In this document: one piece after another, positions 36,926 to 48,650 of the stretch
How positions within the stretch are numbered: the stretch's first letter is position 1
How the letters are laid out: the number at the start of each line of letters is the position of its first letter
From: Arbacia lixula
Taxonomy: Eukaryota > Echinodermata > Echinoidea > Arbacioida > Arbaciidae
Direction of reading: 5' to 3'
DNA length: 64,000 bases
NCBI GenBank assembly: GCA_963669155.1
Contig: OZ022584.1
Location: 1,291,740-1,355,739 of the forward strand
Program-made: the position numbers and the translations under genes
The notes under the pieces: generated by a model
Told to the model about the DNA's origin: nothing
The model's input: only the letters and a program-made list of their open reading frames with translations
The model's database searches: none

Positions 36926-37932
36926 AGAAATATCAAGTGAACTTTATTTTGCAACTGTAATAAAGTAGTCCCTCTCTGGGAAAATTTGATGGATAAAATA
37001 TATACTAATTCTGACATTTCCCGTGAATTAGTATTCTCAAAATTCAATTATTTGTTTGGTGTACATACGGGAAGTAAACATGACTCTTGTATTAATGTTC
37101 TATTTTTGTATCTGAAATTTTAAATTTACTCTTGCAAATTTCAGGAGAAAGAACTGAGGTTTGAAGCTTTTATCTCAATGGTTAAATCAAAACAAAATGT
37201 AGAATATAAGATAGCTCAAAAAAAGAATAAGCTGAGTGCTCATTTTAAGAAATGGACCATACAGTTTTAAAGATTGTCAGTCCCTTTTGCAAGCTTAAAA
37301 TTTGAAATCGTCTATCACGATCGTAAATTGAAGAAAGTGTGATTCAAGACCATTTCTAAGAATATAGCATGTTGAAGCTTTCTGTATGTGTAAAAAATTT
37401 CAGCCGTTAAATTTCAAACCGACTTTTTTCGTACTACGAAAAAAGTATTAGTCTTTGTTACAGTATCTATATGGTTATTATGCGTGTGTGAAATCCTAAT
37501 TTTATGAGTAACTTCCAAACTTTGGAGATGATTCCTTCCATAGAATATTTTTTTTCATAATGCGTTTTATAATTTAACAAACAGATTAATCAATAAAGCA
37601 GATATTTCAACACAAACTGCTAAGAGCCTGAGGTAAAGACTATTGATCAGACGTTGTTTACGTGCATTATTTGAATTTTACACTACGTGTCAGTTTCAAA
37701 TTGTGATTATAGAGCTTGCTACCACTTCTCTATATGTTTTGCCAATGTTTCGATGGTTTTGTGGTGATCTGAAAAAGGGACTGGCTGTCTTTAAGGAAAT
37801 TTATCTTGTTTCTATTATTTTACTTATTTGGTGTAATTTGTACTTGTTATGCAGTAATGAGGGTCCTCTTTTATAACATAGGAAAGTATGAAGAAAGTTA
37901 AACTTTATACAAGCTTTTAACATTGGGAAGAC

Positions 37933-37997
<65 letters not shown>

Positions 37998-38183
37998 TGT
38001 GTATGTGTGAGTGGTATGTTGTGAGGATGGATGTTTGTGGCTGATTATTAAGTTAACTTTAGATAATTTAGCTTGTTAATGTGTTTAAATAGCCTTGAAC
38101 TTATGGTCAGCCTATATTGTTTGTTACTGTTATTTTATGAAAACCAATAAAAACAGGAAAAAAAAAAGAAATATCAAGTGAAC
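36926..38183 (+). mobile_element. Poly(A)-ended retro-insertion with perfect 17-bp target-site duplication
   Basis: AGAAATATCAAGTGAAC occurs at 36926-36942 and again at 38167-38183. The insert between (36943-38166, about 1.22 kb) ends with AATAAA at 38145 and an A-run, as a copied poly(A) RNA would. The bottom-strand nick site implied (TTCT/AA) resembles the L1-type endonuclease site. No reverse transcriptase frame is visible. It may therefore be a retrocopy of an mRNA (largely 3' UTR) or the 3' end of a LINE mobilised in trans. The exact duplication suggests a fairly young insertion. It carries a (GT)n array at 37932-38010. Confidence 0.85.
37932..38010. repeat. (GT)n microsatellite inside the retro-insertion
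   Basis: Nearly pure GT repeat of about 80 bases, about 150 bases before the poly(A) end. Confidence 0.95.
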
Positions 38184-41100
38184 GGATTACTAGCGGGGGG
38201 TCCATTTTGAATTTGGAATCAAAAGTTCGTTCACTTTTTTTTAACGTTCTCCCATTATTGCCTATTGCGCGACAAGTTTCCACTGTTGGCTCACGTCCAA
38301 AATTTGCATTGTCATGTTTCCATCTCATTCCACGCGTCGTGTGCTTTGACTTGAGAGAAAGTAGATTGACATTGGCAGTGTGCGCCGTCCCACGGGTTAC
38401 GGGTTCTCTATGATGTAGGTCACAGTTTGTCCGCACTTCCCATGCATTTCCCATGCACTTCCCCTACGTTATTATGCCGGGATGTTGGTTAAGTCTACTC
38501 CTTATCCCGTCGCTTCTCCGCCCTTGCATGATTACCAGTCACGCTGACTGGCCGCTTTCTCAACGCCCTCTATACAATTATACAATCATATCGGTCAAGT
38601 TCATGGGCACATGCCACTGACAGTCTGTCATTGAGTATGTATAGGGCGACGATACTGTGTAAAGGCAAGTGAATAGTATTATCTCCACGACTGCCAGTGT
38701 TTAGAATGCATGCACAGAGTTGAATCACTTTCTCAAATTTTGTGTCTGTAAAATTGAGTTTAAAGCACTTGTTTTGCCGGGTGTGTCGCAATATTCGAGA
38801 TGCATGTGTATGGCACGCCATAAGGGAATCAATTCAAAATATATTTCACTTGAACAAATATATGTTTCTTTTTCACTTAACCATTTCACTCCAGCAAATT
38901 TATATTTCACTGATATAGTGACAAGGGTGTTTGCCCGCAGACTAGCTGGAGTATGATTTAACCAGAAACAGTGACTGCCACTGTGAATTCTCCATAACAC
39001 ATGTAGGGGAAAGTCATCCCATAATCCACTACGCAGCGACATCCGGGTTTTTTCAGTCATGTTCGCTTCCAGTTTCACACACTAGTACTCTGTACCGGAA
39101 GCGGGCGTGACTGGAAATAAAACCTGAATGTGGCTGCGCGTTGCGTCTTGTGCCACCATTCCCATATGAAGGTTATCGATGCAAACTTCGTCGTGTGTTT
39201 CATGGAAGGTGCTGGATCCGGGATGGGGGGCCATGTTTCCCTGTACTCGTAAGACGAAGCCCCCCAACCACCCCCCCCCCCCCGTCCCCCCCCCCCAAAA
39301 AAAAAAAAAAACACAAACACAAACAAACAAACTACTCCCTACCCTCTCCACTCCCTCCCCTCTTCACTTCCACTCCTCGTTCCCACGCCTTTGTTCCTTA
39401 CATCTTCAGTCTTCATCAAATTTATCATCAAGTTAACAAACATTGTGTGCAGTTTTTCGAGCCTTTGTTTTGTTCATAGAATTTTATTGTATTTGGGTAT
39501 CAGTCCCGCCCAGTTTAAATGCAGTGTAGCCGTTTTACAGAAAAAGCAACATTCCTGGAAATATTAAATGATACACAAGAACAGTATTGTGTGTCAAATC
39601 ATGATGTAAACTTAACAGTGACGAAGGCATTCTTGTCTCGCTCTCAGGCTTCACATGAAGAGCGAAGGGTGTAGATAAAAAAAAAATAATCTCTTCCAAT
39701 TACTCTGATGATTATATTAGATCACAAAATTAACGAGACTTTCTACCTCGGTAAAAAGTAGGTCAGAAAGTGATGTTCCACTTAAAATGACAGTGCCTGT
39801 GTAAAGGAGTATACTAGCCTTAACCCCATTATCAATAGGAAATTAAATCGGCACTAAATATGGTCAATAAGGGTCACTTTTTAGTGCTTTCATTTATTAG
39901 GGAAGTTGTTAAACATTATTTCTTTCTATATAGATACTATGATATTTACACCACCTTTTAGATTAGGCCTGCTTTCAAGTATTATTAATTTACTGCGCGA
40001 TTGCAAAAGGTATTTTGTTTCATTCCGTAATTTCACGAGGGCTTCCGTTCATTTTAAATTGAAATATCAGAAAATATCAGTGATCATTTTGTTGTATATT
40101 GTAAATATGTTCTCAGTTACGTTATCTTTATTTTTGTTATGAGTGTTTGTCGTATTAGTATTATCACCAAACTTATTTATGATGCGTTTCTGTATTGTTT
40201 TAGGTGATTTAGTGCATGTTATATGTCACAGTTTTGAAGTATGCTAAGATCCTTGTCATTTGTGTGTCGTCATGTATGTTCCGGATACAGCCAGTAGCCA
40301 GTAGCTTATACAGCCAGGAACCTATATAAACCATATAAACCGTATAAACCATGTTATCGAGGATTTTCTTTTCGGGGTTCCCCCACTGTGTATCATGCTA
40401 CACATCTCATTACGTTGTTACCACAAAAGAACAAAGCAACGGGTGACGCGTAGGCGAATAACTGCTAATCGAACTTGTGTTTTGTTATTTACGATATAAA
40501 TCACGCTTTCGATGTTGTTTACACCAATACCATCTGTTCATTACCTTAATGTCGTACCATCCTAGGGCGACTCATATTTCTGTGTATCATATTAATCGTG
40601 TTCTGACGTACAAACAAGCCAGAGACAAAGCACAACGACCATGATCAGTCTCTGTCACGGTAGTTTCAAACCAACACAAAACCGCACTGTTCATCAATAA
40701 ACGTATAGTGAATTTTGCATTGAAACGTCAGTGCGTTGGGATTTTTATCCTTTGTCAGCGATCTTTTTGTTTACTATATGATATCACATGTTTGTGCGTA
40801 TGGGGGTTATTGTGTGGTGTAGTGTTTTTGTCTATGCCGTCATGGTTCGTTACCGGCCACGTCGTGGCGGACTTTCCCTTGCCAGGCCAATGTCGATAAC
40901 AGCTCTGATGCATTATTCGTTGCAATATAGGTCTATACCGTCGCCTGCTTGTATAAAAGATTGAATGAATGAATGAAAGAATGAATGTTCAAGCGATTAC
41001 ATTAGTAAGAGAGTGAATGAACGAGTGAATGCTATCTACAAATACATTAGTAAGGGAATCATTATTTGGTGAACGAACGAATCCATGAATGAATGATTTA

Positions 41101-42694
41101 TTGACCGAATGTTTGATTATAGCAAGGATGTTTCACCACTGGATATCCAGCTGCCGTTTCATTCATGCATATTCATTGTACTCTCCTTCTGGTCACAAAA
41201 AAACGCTTTACAACGATTTTCTCTTTGATCTCCACTGGTTTTTGCCTGCATTTGACGTATAAACAAAATCGGATGCGCAGAAGAATTTGGGAAAATATCC
41301 TCACCCCATATGAGCTTGCGCAGCTGTGACATGTAATACCTACGATGCTTCTATAAAGATTCAATCGAGGAATATTGTTACAATATGACAAAAGGGCTCT
41401 AGACGTGGTATCAAGTTGCAGTATAAAAGTCTCAATTTCACAATGTTACGCATCATATTCCATTAAAAAATTGCATGAAACGTTACTTTCAGATATTTCC
41501 CTTTCAGACAAGTAACATGACAAACGTGCCTAGCCGCGCCCAAGCTAGTATTTCCATCTCAAAAAGTATCAAAATTTGTATTCGTTTGTCCTTATTAAAT
41601 ACATAACAAGCACTTAAAAGTTCAGCAGCGAAAGCTGAAATGTATACATGTTTAGAAATGCGTATATTATAAAATCCAGGTGAACGTGACGCAATCGCGT
41701 GTGCATCATATTGTTGAGAGCAGCTGCTAGTCATGACTATTTAGTGGCGGAATCAAACCTTGTTCAAAGCGACGTATATCCATGTGCTTAAACATCCTTG
41801 ATTATGGGTTGAGTGATTAATTGATTGATTGGTTGAGAAATTGAATGACTGAAGGAGGTGATTGAATGTGTGAACGAGTACAAGTCATGAATTAGTCGAC
41901 TAATAAATGAACGATATATAATTCATTAGATGAATGAAATAGTACACGATTGAGTCGAACAATGAATGAATGCATTGATCAATACAAGGATAATTTGAAA
42001 ATTGTTGATATCAAAAATAATAGATCAAACACAACGAAATACAAGATCTCCATTAAGAAATTGAGAGAATGTGTCTGTATCGATCAGACATTGGCACTAT
42101 GCCCGTGGTGCCAAGAATGCTTAGGAGGAAATACGGAAGCATTTTTGCGTTTTTATCATGAAAGTTTCAGCTTTTGCACGAGAAAGGTAATGGAGACTGT
42201 GATTTAAAACTCGCACACGTATTTCCCCAATTCGGCGAATCGCGTTGTACGTCAGATTGCTTTAGAGGAACAAGTGTTGAACGTAGAGGACGGTAGACCG
42301 TTCCCAGTGGAGTTACATTGTATTGATAAAACGACTGACTCCGTGTGATTACTTATATGGCCCTAAGACGTAATTACACTTGAAGAGGCAAGACGTCCAT
42401 GATTGTGTTCTCATGGGATAGAGGAATGGAAAGGGGAAAAAGGGAAAAGGAGGGGTTGAGATGCGACATGAAAAGGAGTGGAGAAAAATGGTTGAAAATC
42501 AAAAGAGAGAGAAGATGTAGTGGGAAATGGGAAGAGAAGGGAGAATGATACATATAAACATTGATTAATGTTGCATTATTTAAAAAATGAATCAAGTAAA
42601 AGTAATCATGATTTAAAGGTTTGAAAGAAAGAGTAAAACGTAAAACGAAGGAAGAGAAAGCAAAGCACAAACCCATCGAGGCGTTTGGTTTGGT

Positions 42695-43039
42695 TTGGTT
42701 TGTTTACCCGTAAACGGTGGCGTATGCATATACCCCCTCTCCCATAACACTCCGGGTATTCTACTGGTTCCACATCTAACGGAGAAAGGGATTGTTTTCC
42801 CCAGGGGGCGATGCGGCGAGCTAGCTAGCTGCTTTCACTGCTGCGAGTATCAAAAACCCTTCAAGGAACCGACTACGTCCGTTCCATTGTTTGGTCCCTC
42901 GGTCACTCATGTGGTTGGGCGCCCTGGCGGAATTCCAGCTAATCGGAGTAAGGGACACCATCGACTACGTAGATTAACGGTCGATCTGGTGCGTGAGGTC
43001 GGGTTGGCGAACCTTTATTTGAATAGGAGAAGTATCTAG
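42695..43039 (+). other. GC-richer open frame of unknown nature, 114 codons
   Basis: An open frame with no match I recognise. It includes a small Cys/His cluster (ASCFHCCEYQ) and a basic stretch (NRSKGHHRLRRLTVDLVREV). Composition is less AT-rich than the flanks. There is no clear splice acceptor or promoter. It could be an exon, a fragment of a repeat-encoded protein, or chance. Confidence 0.25.
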
Positions 43040-43409
43040 AGTAAATACTGTCCTTGTGTTGATATGTAGAATTATACACGTGTGTTGACGTCTGTGTGGA
43101 ACTTCACATGGCTTTTGACTAGAGAACTACATTGTGAAAAGAAAGAGCAACTAAACAAAGACTATTCTCTATTGATTTGTGAATATTTTGATACTGTGTT
43201 GACGCCCATTCTTGGTATGAATTAACGGGGTGTTTTCCACTGAAGAATTTCGGTATAAACCTTATTTATAAATCAATATTTACCACGATGTAGCCTACGT
43301 AAGGAAAATTTATGATTCCAGAAACGTCGGGTGTTCATTTCTTTTTCATGTTGCCATCAATGACTATCTATGAATGACTGAATATTTGAGAAATTGGCTG
43401 AGATAAACT

Positions 43410-43760
43410 CCTTTTCTTCTCCTAATTTTTCTTCTGTTTCTTTTCCTTATCCTTCTTCTTCCTCTCCTTCTCCGTCTTCTTCTTTTTCTTCCTCCCCATC
43501 TTCTCCTTCTTTTTCCCCTTCTTCTCCACCCCCTTCTTCTTCGTCTTCTTCTTTGTCTTCTCATCCTCCTTTGTTTGTCCTTCTCCTTCTTCTTCTTCTT
43601 CTTCTTCTTCTTCTTCTTCTTCTTCTTCTTCTTCTTCTTCTTCTTCTTCTTCTTCTTCTTCTTCTTCTTCTTCTTCTTCTTCCTCTTCCTCTTATTGTTC
43701 CTCTTCCTCTTCCTCTTCCTCTTCTTCTTCTTTCTCTTCCTCTTCATCTCCTTTATTTTC
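43410..43760. repeat. (CTT)n polypyrimidine tract
   Basis: About 350 bases of almost unbroken pyrimidines on the plus strand, with about 97 bases of pure CTT at 43585-43681. Such tracts can form triplex DNA. Frames over it (poly-Phe, poly-Leu, poly-Lys) are artefacts. Confidence 0.95.
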
Positions 43761-44463
43761 TTATAATTGTATTGTTTCATCTCCCTCCTTAACATCCGCC
43801 GTTTTCACTTATTTCCTTTCGACTCGTCTAATGAAACAAATTTTAACAATGTGAAATTGGTATATAAAATAAAATAATTATAACGTAATAATGACAAACA
43901 GGGTTAAGAGAGAAGTAAGACAAAACGCAAATAAGAAAGACATAAATAGATAACCGAAACTGAAGGACAACCCTCACGATGTTCTTTATCATAACTGATC
44001 AACAGTATGATTACCTACATTACCGTTCTCTCGTTCTTGCACCTTGATTTTTTATTTTGCTTTGCAGCTTCCAAAATTCAATTCCCCCCCCCCCCCCCCC
44101 CCACCCAAAAGGGTGATTTTTCATTTCTAGCACGATCACTTGCGACATGTTCAAGTACCCATGAGAGTCCAGTACTCGTAAAACGTTAATTGGAGAGGTG
44201 CATTATGGGTCAGACGTATGAGCTGGAGGGGGCTCTCTGACGTCATCACAAGACAGATAACGCACAAACTTTTGGCAGCTTCGATGAAATTTGGAATGTG
44301 TGTTGAATTTAAAAACTGATTAATGGATTTATTCTTCTGTTATACAGTCGGTTCTCCAGTGGTTTCATATTTTGTGACGTCATGTGATTCCAAACATATA
44401 ATTGTTAAGATTATGTTTCTAGACATCAAGTACATCCCACGAACGCATCTTCAACACCAACTA

Positions 44464-44905
44464 ACACGCACACACACTCACACACTCACTCACACACCCA
44501 CCCACACACAAACACACACTCACACACACACTCACTCACACGCACACACACACTACACACACTCACACACACACACGCACACTCACACACACACTCACAC
44601 GCACACACACACGCACGCACTCACTCACACACACTCACTCACAAAACACACACACTCACACAGACACACACACCCACACACATACACACACTCACAAACA
44701 CACAATGGCTCTCACACAGATACATACTCGCACACACACTACAGACACACCCTTACACTGACACTCACAACCATACATACACACACATTTACACACATCC
44801 ACATATGGGTGCACACACACTAACACACACTGCACACATATATCTACACACAGACACATATTAGCCCACACTCACATTCACTCACGCATCACACACAAAT
44901 TATAC
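44464..44905. repeat. (CA)n-rich array with CT and other interruptions
   Basis: About 440 bases of CA/CT-mixed repeat, decaying towards 45000. The 166-codon frame over it is not a gene. A long array here is also a place where assembly length may be wrong. Confidence 0.95.
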
Positions 44906-45173
44906 ACATTTTCACCCAAACTTCTTAAGCACACACTCAATTACTTGAACATCCATGCATGCACATTCATTCACACATACATACTAACACACTTTCTTTA
45001 TACGCACACTTATGCATATATCTGGTACACACAAACATATCAATATCAACACTGGAATTTTTTTACTCCACTTGCAGTTTTCTTTTACCATGTCCATGTG
45101 GCATCTGTTATCATCATCATCATCGACCACACTTTACAAAGTTAGATTAAAGTTCATCTTTTTCCCCCCTCAG

Positions 45174-45265
45174 GTTTCATCACGGACGATCTCATCCGAG
45201 TGGAGGAGAAAGGGGAGCAGAAGAAGTACATGGGTGTGTGCAAGCTGCCTGGGGAGAACCAGAAG
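45174..45265 (+). CDS. POLL: DNA polymerase lambda, third-last coding exon
   Basis: POLL is a family X repair polymerase of the nucleus, used in base excision repair and non-homologous end joining. This exon reads (G)[30 protein letters not shown]. It matches the palm region of human Pol lambda ([27 protein letters not shown]), including the loop that distinguishes lambda from Pol beta. A strong acceptor (cccccctcag) precedes it and a gtata donor follows. It starts in phase 1 (two bases complete a Gly codon) and ends in phase 0, 92 bases in all. The two metal-binding Asp of the CGDVDV motif would be in the previous exon, which was not found. Confidence 0.93.
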
Positions 45266-46448
45266 GTATAGTAGTACGCTTAGCGATGCACCTGTCGCAA
45301 TGCAGGTGAGCATCCAGGATTTAGATATAAAGCGGACGCCAATGGCAAATTTGAAAACATACCCATTACATTCATATACATCATGCACAGTCAGTACATA
45401 TGTGTAATCCTTAATCCACCCGATTCAGCAGCAAGATCATTAAATCTCTTTATTCAAATCTTATTTAGTGCTGTCCAGCTAGCTTCACCCCGGGCCTGTG
45501 AAGGTATACAGGCGAAACACATGTATGCGACGCTATGAAGGAAAGATCGGCCGGAAAAAAAGTTTCAAATTGCAGGTCAAAACTATTTCAATTTGCGACA
45601 AGAAATACCAAATTGGGAATAATAAACACCCTAAGACAATCTGAGAGCACTTTAAGCATTACAAAATTACATCTTTATTGAGTGGAAATTCACAGAGAAA
45701 AGAGATTTCAAATAAACAGACAGACAAACAACTTTAGCCAAATTATAGTCATGATGATATAAGGAAGAGGGGTGCAGGCTGAAATCTTTGATATTCTTGT
45801 ATTAACATGAATATTCAGTGTGTGATTTTCTAACAATAGAGGGGATGCGTGCCTCTTGCGTCTCCGCCTGGATCCGACACTACAGTGAATACGGCTCAAT
45901 TCATTATGGAGTAGCTAATCAATTCATTGCGTGTGAACAGCTCAGAAAAGAACATGACAGACAGGAGAGTGTGACAGTTTTGCGAGAAAAATCATCTTTG
46001 TAAGCTCTAAATGTTTCGATAATTGGTATCCATCGTTTTGTAACAAGCACTTTTGTGGTCATGTGACTGTAAGCTGTTTTTCTGGTATATAAAACACATA
46101 TGGACTGATCCGACACTCAGGGAATGGTTATAGTATATAGGCCTAATGTGATAGTGTGATCTCTAAAACATGCTATGGCCCTCAGCTAATGCCTCAGGAT
46201 TGATTTATACATGGTTTTGTGCTCACCTTGTGCCTATAATTTTAACCATAACCCTCAGAGCAGTCAATATTTGTATAGCATCATTATAAGATCTTTTTCC
46301 TTTAAACTAAATAAACTTGGTATGGTAACTAAATCCTGTGTGTGCCAGAAAATGCTGCTCTATGAGATCTGTGTGTATTTAAGGTAAAATAAACCACAAG
46401 ATGCAAGTTAAGGGTTGAACATGATTTTCACTGATTGTTTCTTTGCAG
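45266..46448 (+). other. POLL intron
   Basis: Starts gtatag and ends tttctttgcag. I see no repeat or nested gene. An open frame at 45818-46003 (61 codons) has no recognisable match and is judged chance. Confidence 0.85.
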
Positions 46449-46562
46449 CACCGACGTATTGACATCATTGTGTCTCCGTTCAGTGAGTACCCCTGTGCCC
46501 TGGTCCACTTCACAGGATCCGGCCACTTCAACAGGTCAATGAGAGCATTAGCTAAGAAAAAG
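46449..46562 (+). CDS. POLL: DNA polymerase lambda, second-last coding exon
   Basis: A 114-base exon, phase 0 at both ends, encoding 38 residues. It begins [20 protein letters not shown] and continues [24 protein letters not shown] holds the third catalytic metal-binding Asp (human Asp490). The [13 protein letters not shown] block is the family X nucleotide-binding and thumb-junction motif. The residue just before FTGS is His, where human Pol lambda has Tyr505 (YFTGSAHFNRS), the residue next to the sugar of the incoming nucleotide. The rest of the motif is intact. Flanked by tttgcag and gtatca. Confidence 0.95.
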
Positions 46563-47461
46563 GTATCAAGTTATCAATTTCTCCCATTTATAATGCGATC
46601 TTAAATTAAGGTTATAGATAGAAATGGTCATAGAGTAACGCAGTGTGACGTCATGAACATGAGCATGTTGTCAAGACAACTGGTTCTTAACTATGTGGGT
46701 AGAGCAAGCAGCGGTGATCACAGTGGGGAATCTCATTAGGAGTGCCTGAGATTAGCCCACTAGACAATGTTAGACCAGTAAATCTCTCTTTTGAGGGATG
46801 TTTTCTAGAACCAGAGATCTGCATAAGAATAGGTATGACAACACCACTTTGGTACTCTATGATTCCCTGACCTACAATCATCATGACAGAAGCCTTCTGA
46901 CGTCATCAAGGTCTTCAAGTCATTTGATTATGTCAAACAGGTTAAGGACACTATTTGGATGGAATCTCTGTTCTGAAGACGTGCTATTATCTTTCATGTC
47001 AGGTAGTGGTAAGCACAAAATCAGGCTCAAGAGCTCTATATATTTCACCCCTCTTTCAAACTATAGAGCTCTTATCTGCCAACTTGTCGCATGAGTGAAA
47101 TAATTGCATATCAATGATGTAATCACTTTCTAAAGTTGTGATTAGGGTTTCCCATGATCACCATGCAGAATCCCGGACAGTTGAGATTTAAAAAAAAGAT
47201 GGAGTTATATTGCAGGACAGCAAGACATCATGATGTGGTAATTCCAAGCATCTTTTTGTGATAACCAAGACTCTACCAGTGTAGCTAACATCCATCAAAA
47301 CTTACTTTAACTGTTCATTGGGCAAGTGCACTCATACACCTCATTTATATCATCTGGGTACATTCTAGCAATTTGGGGGTTTGAGAAGTAATTCCTTTCC
47401 ACTACTACACCTTTATCACCTTTGAATGTTGTTGTTTTTTCATTGCTGTTGTCCTTGGCAG
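46563..47461 (+). other. POLL intron
   Basis: gtatcaag to ccttggcag. Contains TGACGTCA at 46646 and 46898, and no recognisable repeat or gene. Confidence 0.85.
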
Positions 47462-47617
47462 GGAATGTCTCTGTCGGAGCATGCGCTGAGGACGGGCGTG
47501 GTCAGGCGTGGCCAGGAAAAGGTCCATGATGGGACTCCGCTCCCTGTTAGCTGCGAGAAGGACATCTTTGACCATCTGGGCCTAGAGTATAGGGAACCTC
47601 ATGAACGAGACTACTAA
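47462..47617 (+). CDS. POLL: DNA polymerase lambda, last coding exon
   Basis: 156 bases in phase 0 encode 51 residues and a TAA stop. The exon starts [20 protein letters not shown] and ends [12 protein letters not shown]. It matches the human C-terminus ([16 protein letters not shown]...LPYREPAERDW) over the thumb subdomain, including [15 protein letters not shown]. The joined three exons give about 120 C-terminal residues of an enzyme usually near 570. Length at the C-terminus is normal, so this end looks intact. Confidence 0.95.
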   Translation, partial: GMSLSEHALRTGVVRRGQEKVHDGTPLPVSCEKDIFDHLGLEYREPHERDY

Positions 47618-47721
47618 AACAGTGTAAAGAGATAAGCTAATGGACATCTTTGACTCTCTTGGCCAGCCAAACACTAGATTGCAGGAACAACTCATGTCGA
47701 TTAAACATAAGTCAACTCCCT

Positions 47722-48078
47722 GACCGGAATTCACAAAGGAATTTGAAATTTAGACCACGGTTTGCGCAAATTTCATGGCGTATAATCAAATATGTGCGCT
47801 TGATTAAGCGTGTACACTTCGGGTAGGTTCAATAATGATCATGCTCGTTTTGTGTTGGATACTAAATTCACACTAGTTACTATAGTTTAGACCATGGATT
47901 ACTTAAAATAATATGATGAAACCATGGAGCGAACCATAGAAACTAGTGTAAATTTAGCGCCCTACACAGAAAAGGCGCATTCATTATTAGACCTTCTTTT
48001 TTTTTGCTTACCGGTATACACCACAAAATTTGCTTAAACCGTAGTCTAACTTTAAAACTCTTTTGTGAATTTGGCCCA
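47722..48078. repeat. Palindromic MITE-like element, family D (outer)
   Basis: Left end ggaattcacaaaggaatttg and right end cttttgtgaatttggccc are inverted. They are followed inward by tagaccacggtttgcgcaaa and tttgcttaaaccgtagtcta. A second palindrome sits inside at 47826-47993. Confidence 0.8.
47826..47993. repeat. Palindromic MITE-like element nested in family D
   Basis: ggttcaataatgatcatgct on the left pairs with the inverse of gcgcattcattattagacc on the right. Further in, attcacactagttactata pairs with tagaaactagtgtaaat, and the centre has two ccatgg. It looks like one palindromic element inserted in another. Confidence 0.7.
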
Positions 48079-48386
48079 ATATGACTTAATTGTATTATTC
48101 TGAATGCCACAAAATGTAGAGTGTCAATAAGGTTGAAAAGGCTATCTTGAAAGATGCATTCAGGTCTAAGACTAACAAAGACGAAGACTTTTTTGTCTAA
48201 TTCTTATCTTATCATAGAGTCTGATAAATAAGACAACCAACTGTACACAAGTCTGTGTTGCAAGGGGCCATTTCAGCCCTTTTTATTGACAATCTGGTTG
48301 CAATTAATTAGAGAGCATATTGACATAGTTACTCACAGCGCTGTCTGACTTTTCGAGGTGACCTGCAAAGCATACAACAGACACCA

Positions 48387-48650
48387 GGGTCCCATCTTAT
48401 AAAGAGTTACGATTGACCCGAATCAATCGCAAATCCAATCCTCTATATTTACGATTGACCCGAATCAATCACAAATCCAATCCTCTATATTTACGATTGA
48501 CCCAAATCAATCACAAATCCAATCCTCTATATTTACGATTGACCCGAATCAATCACAAATCCAATCCTCTATATTTACTGTATAAATATGCGATTGATAT
48601 CTATTGCAAAGCACGTTATGATCAACCACAGTTCTTTATAAGACTGGGCC
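48387..48650. repeat. Palindromic element with internal 42-bp tandem array
   Basis: The ends gggtcccatcttataaaga and tctttataagactgggcc are inverted. Inside, four 42-bp units start at 48407, 48449, 48491 and 48533, each beginning ttacgattgacccgaatcaa or a one-base variant. The units carry GATTGA facing TCAATC. The open frame over them (48413-48802) is a result of the period being a multiple of three. Confidence 0.9.

Larger units (their letters stand above)
38184..45173. other. Non-coding stretch upstream of visible POLL exons
   Basis: The next upstream POLL exon was expected here, given introns of about 1 kb, but I did not find it. A stop-free GC-richer block lies at 42695-43039 (listed separately). 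Simple repeats: C-run and A-run at 39271-39311, (CTT)n at 43410-43760, C-run at 44084-44102 and (CA)n at 44464-44905. TGACGTCA at 44238 and 44375. Confidence 0.5.

Noticed and set aside
43364-43795. Lys/Arg-rich and Leu/Phe-rich frames over 130 codons
   Set aside because: Products of the CTT tract.
44323-44823. 166-codon His/Thr frame
   Set aside because: Product of the CA array.
45818-46003. 61-codon frame in the POLL intron
   Set aside because: No match to POLL, no splice sites, intron position agrees with the known gene structure.
48407-48574. Regular repeats resembling a CRISPR array
   Set aside because: Units are directly adjacent with no spacers, in a eukaryotic palindromic element.
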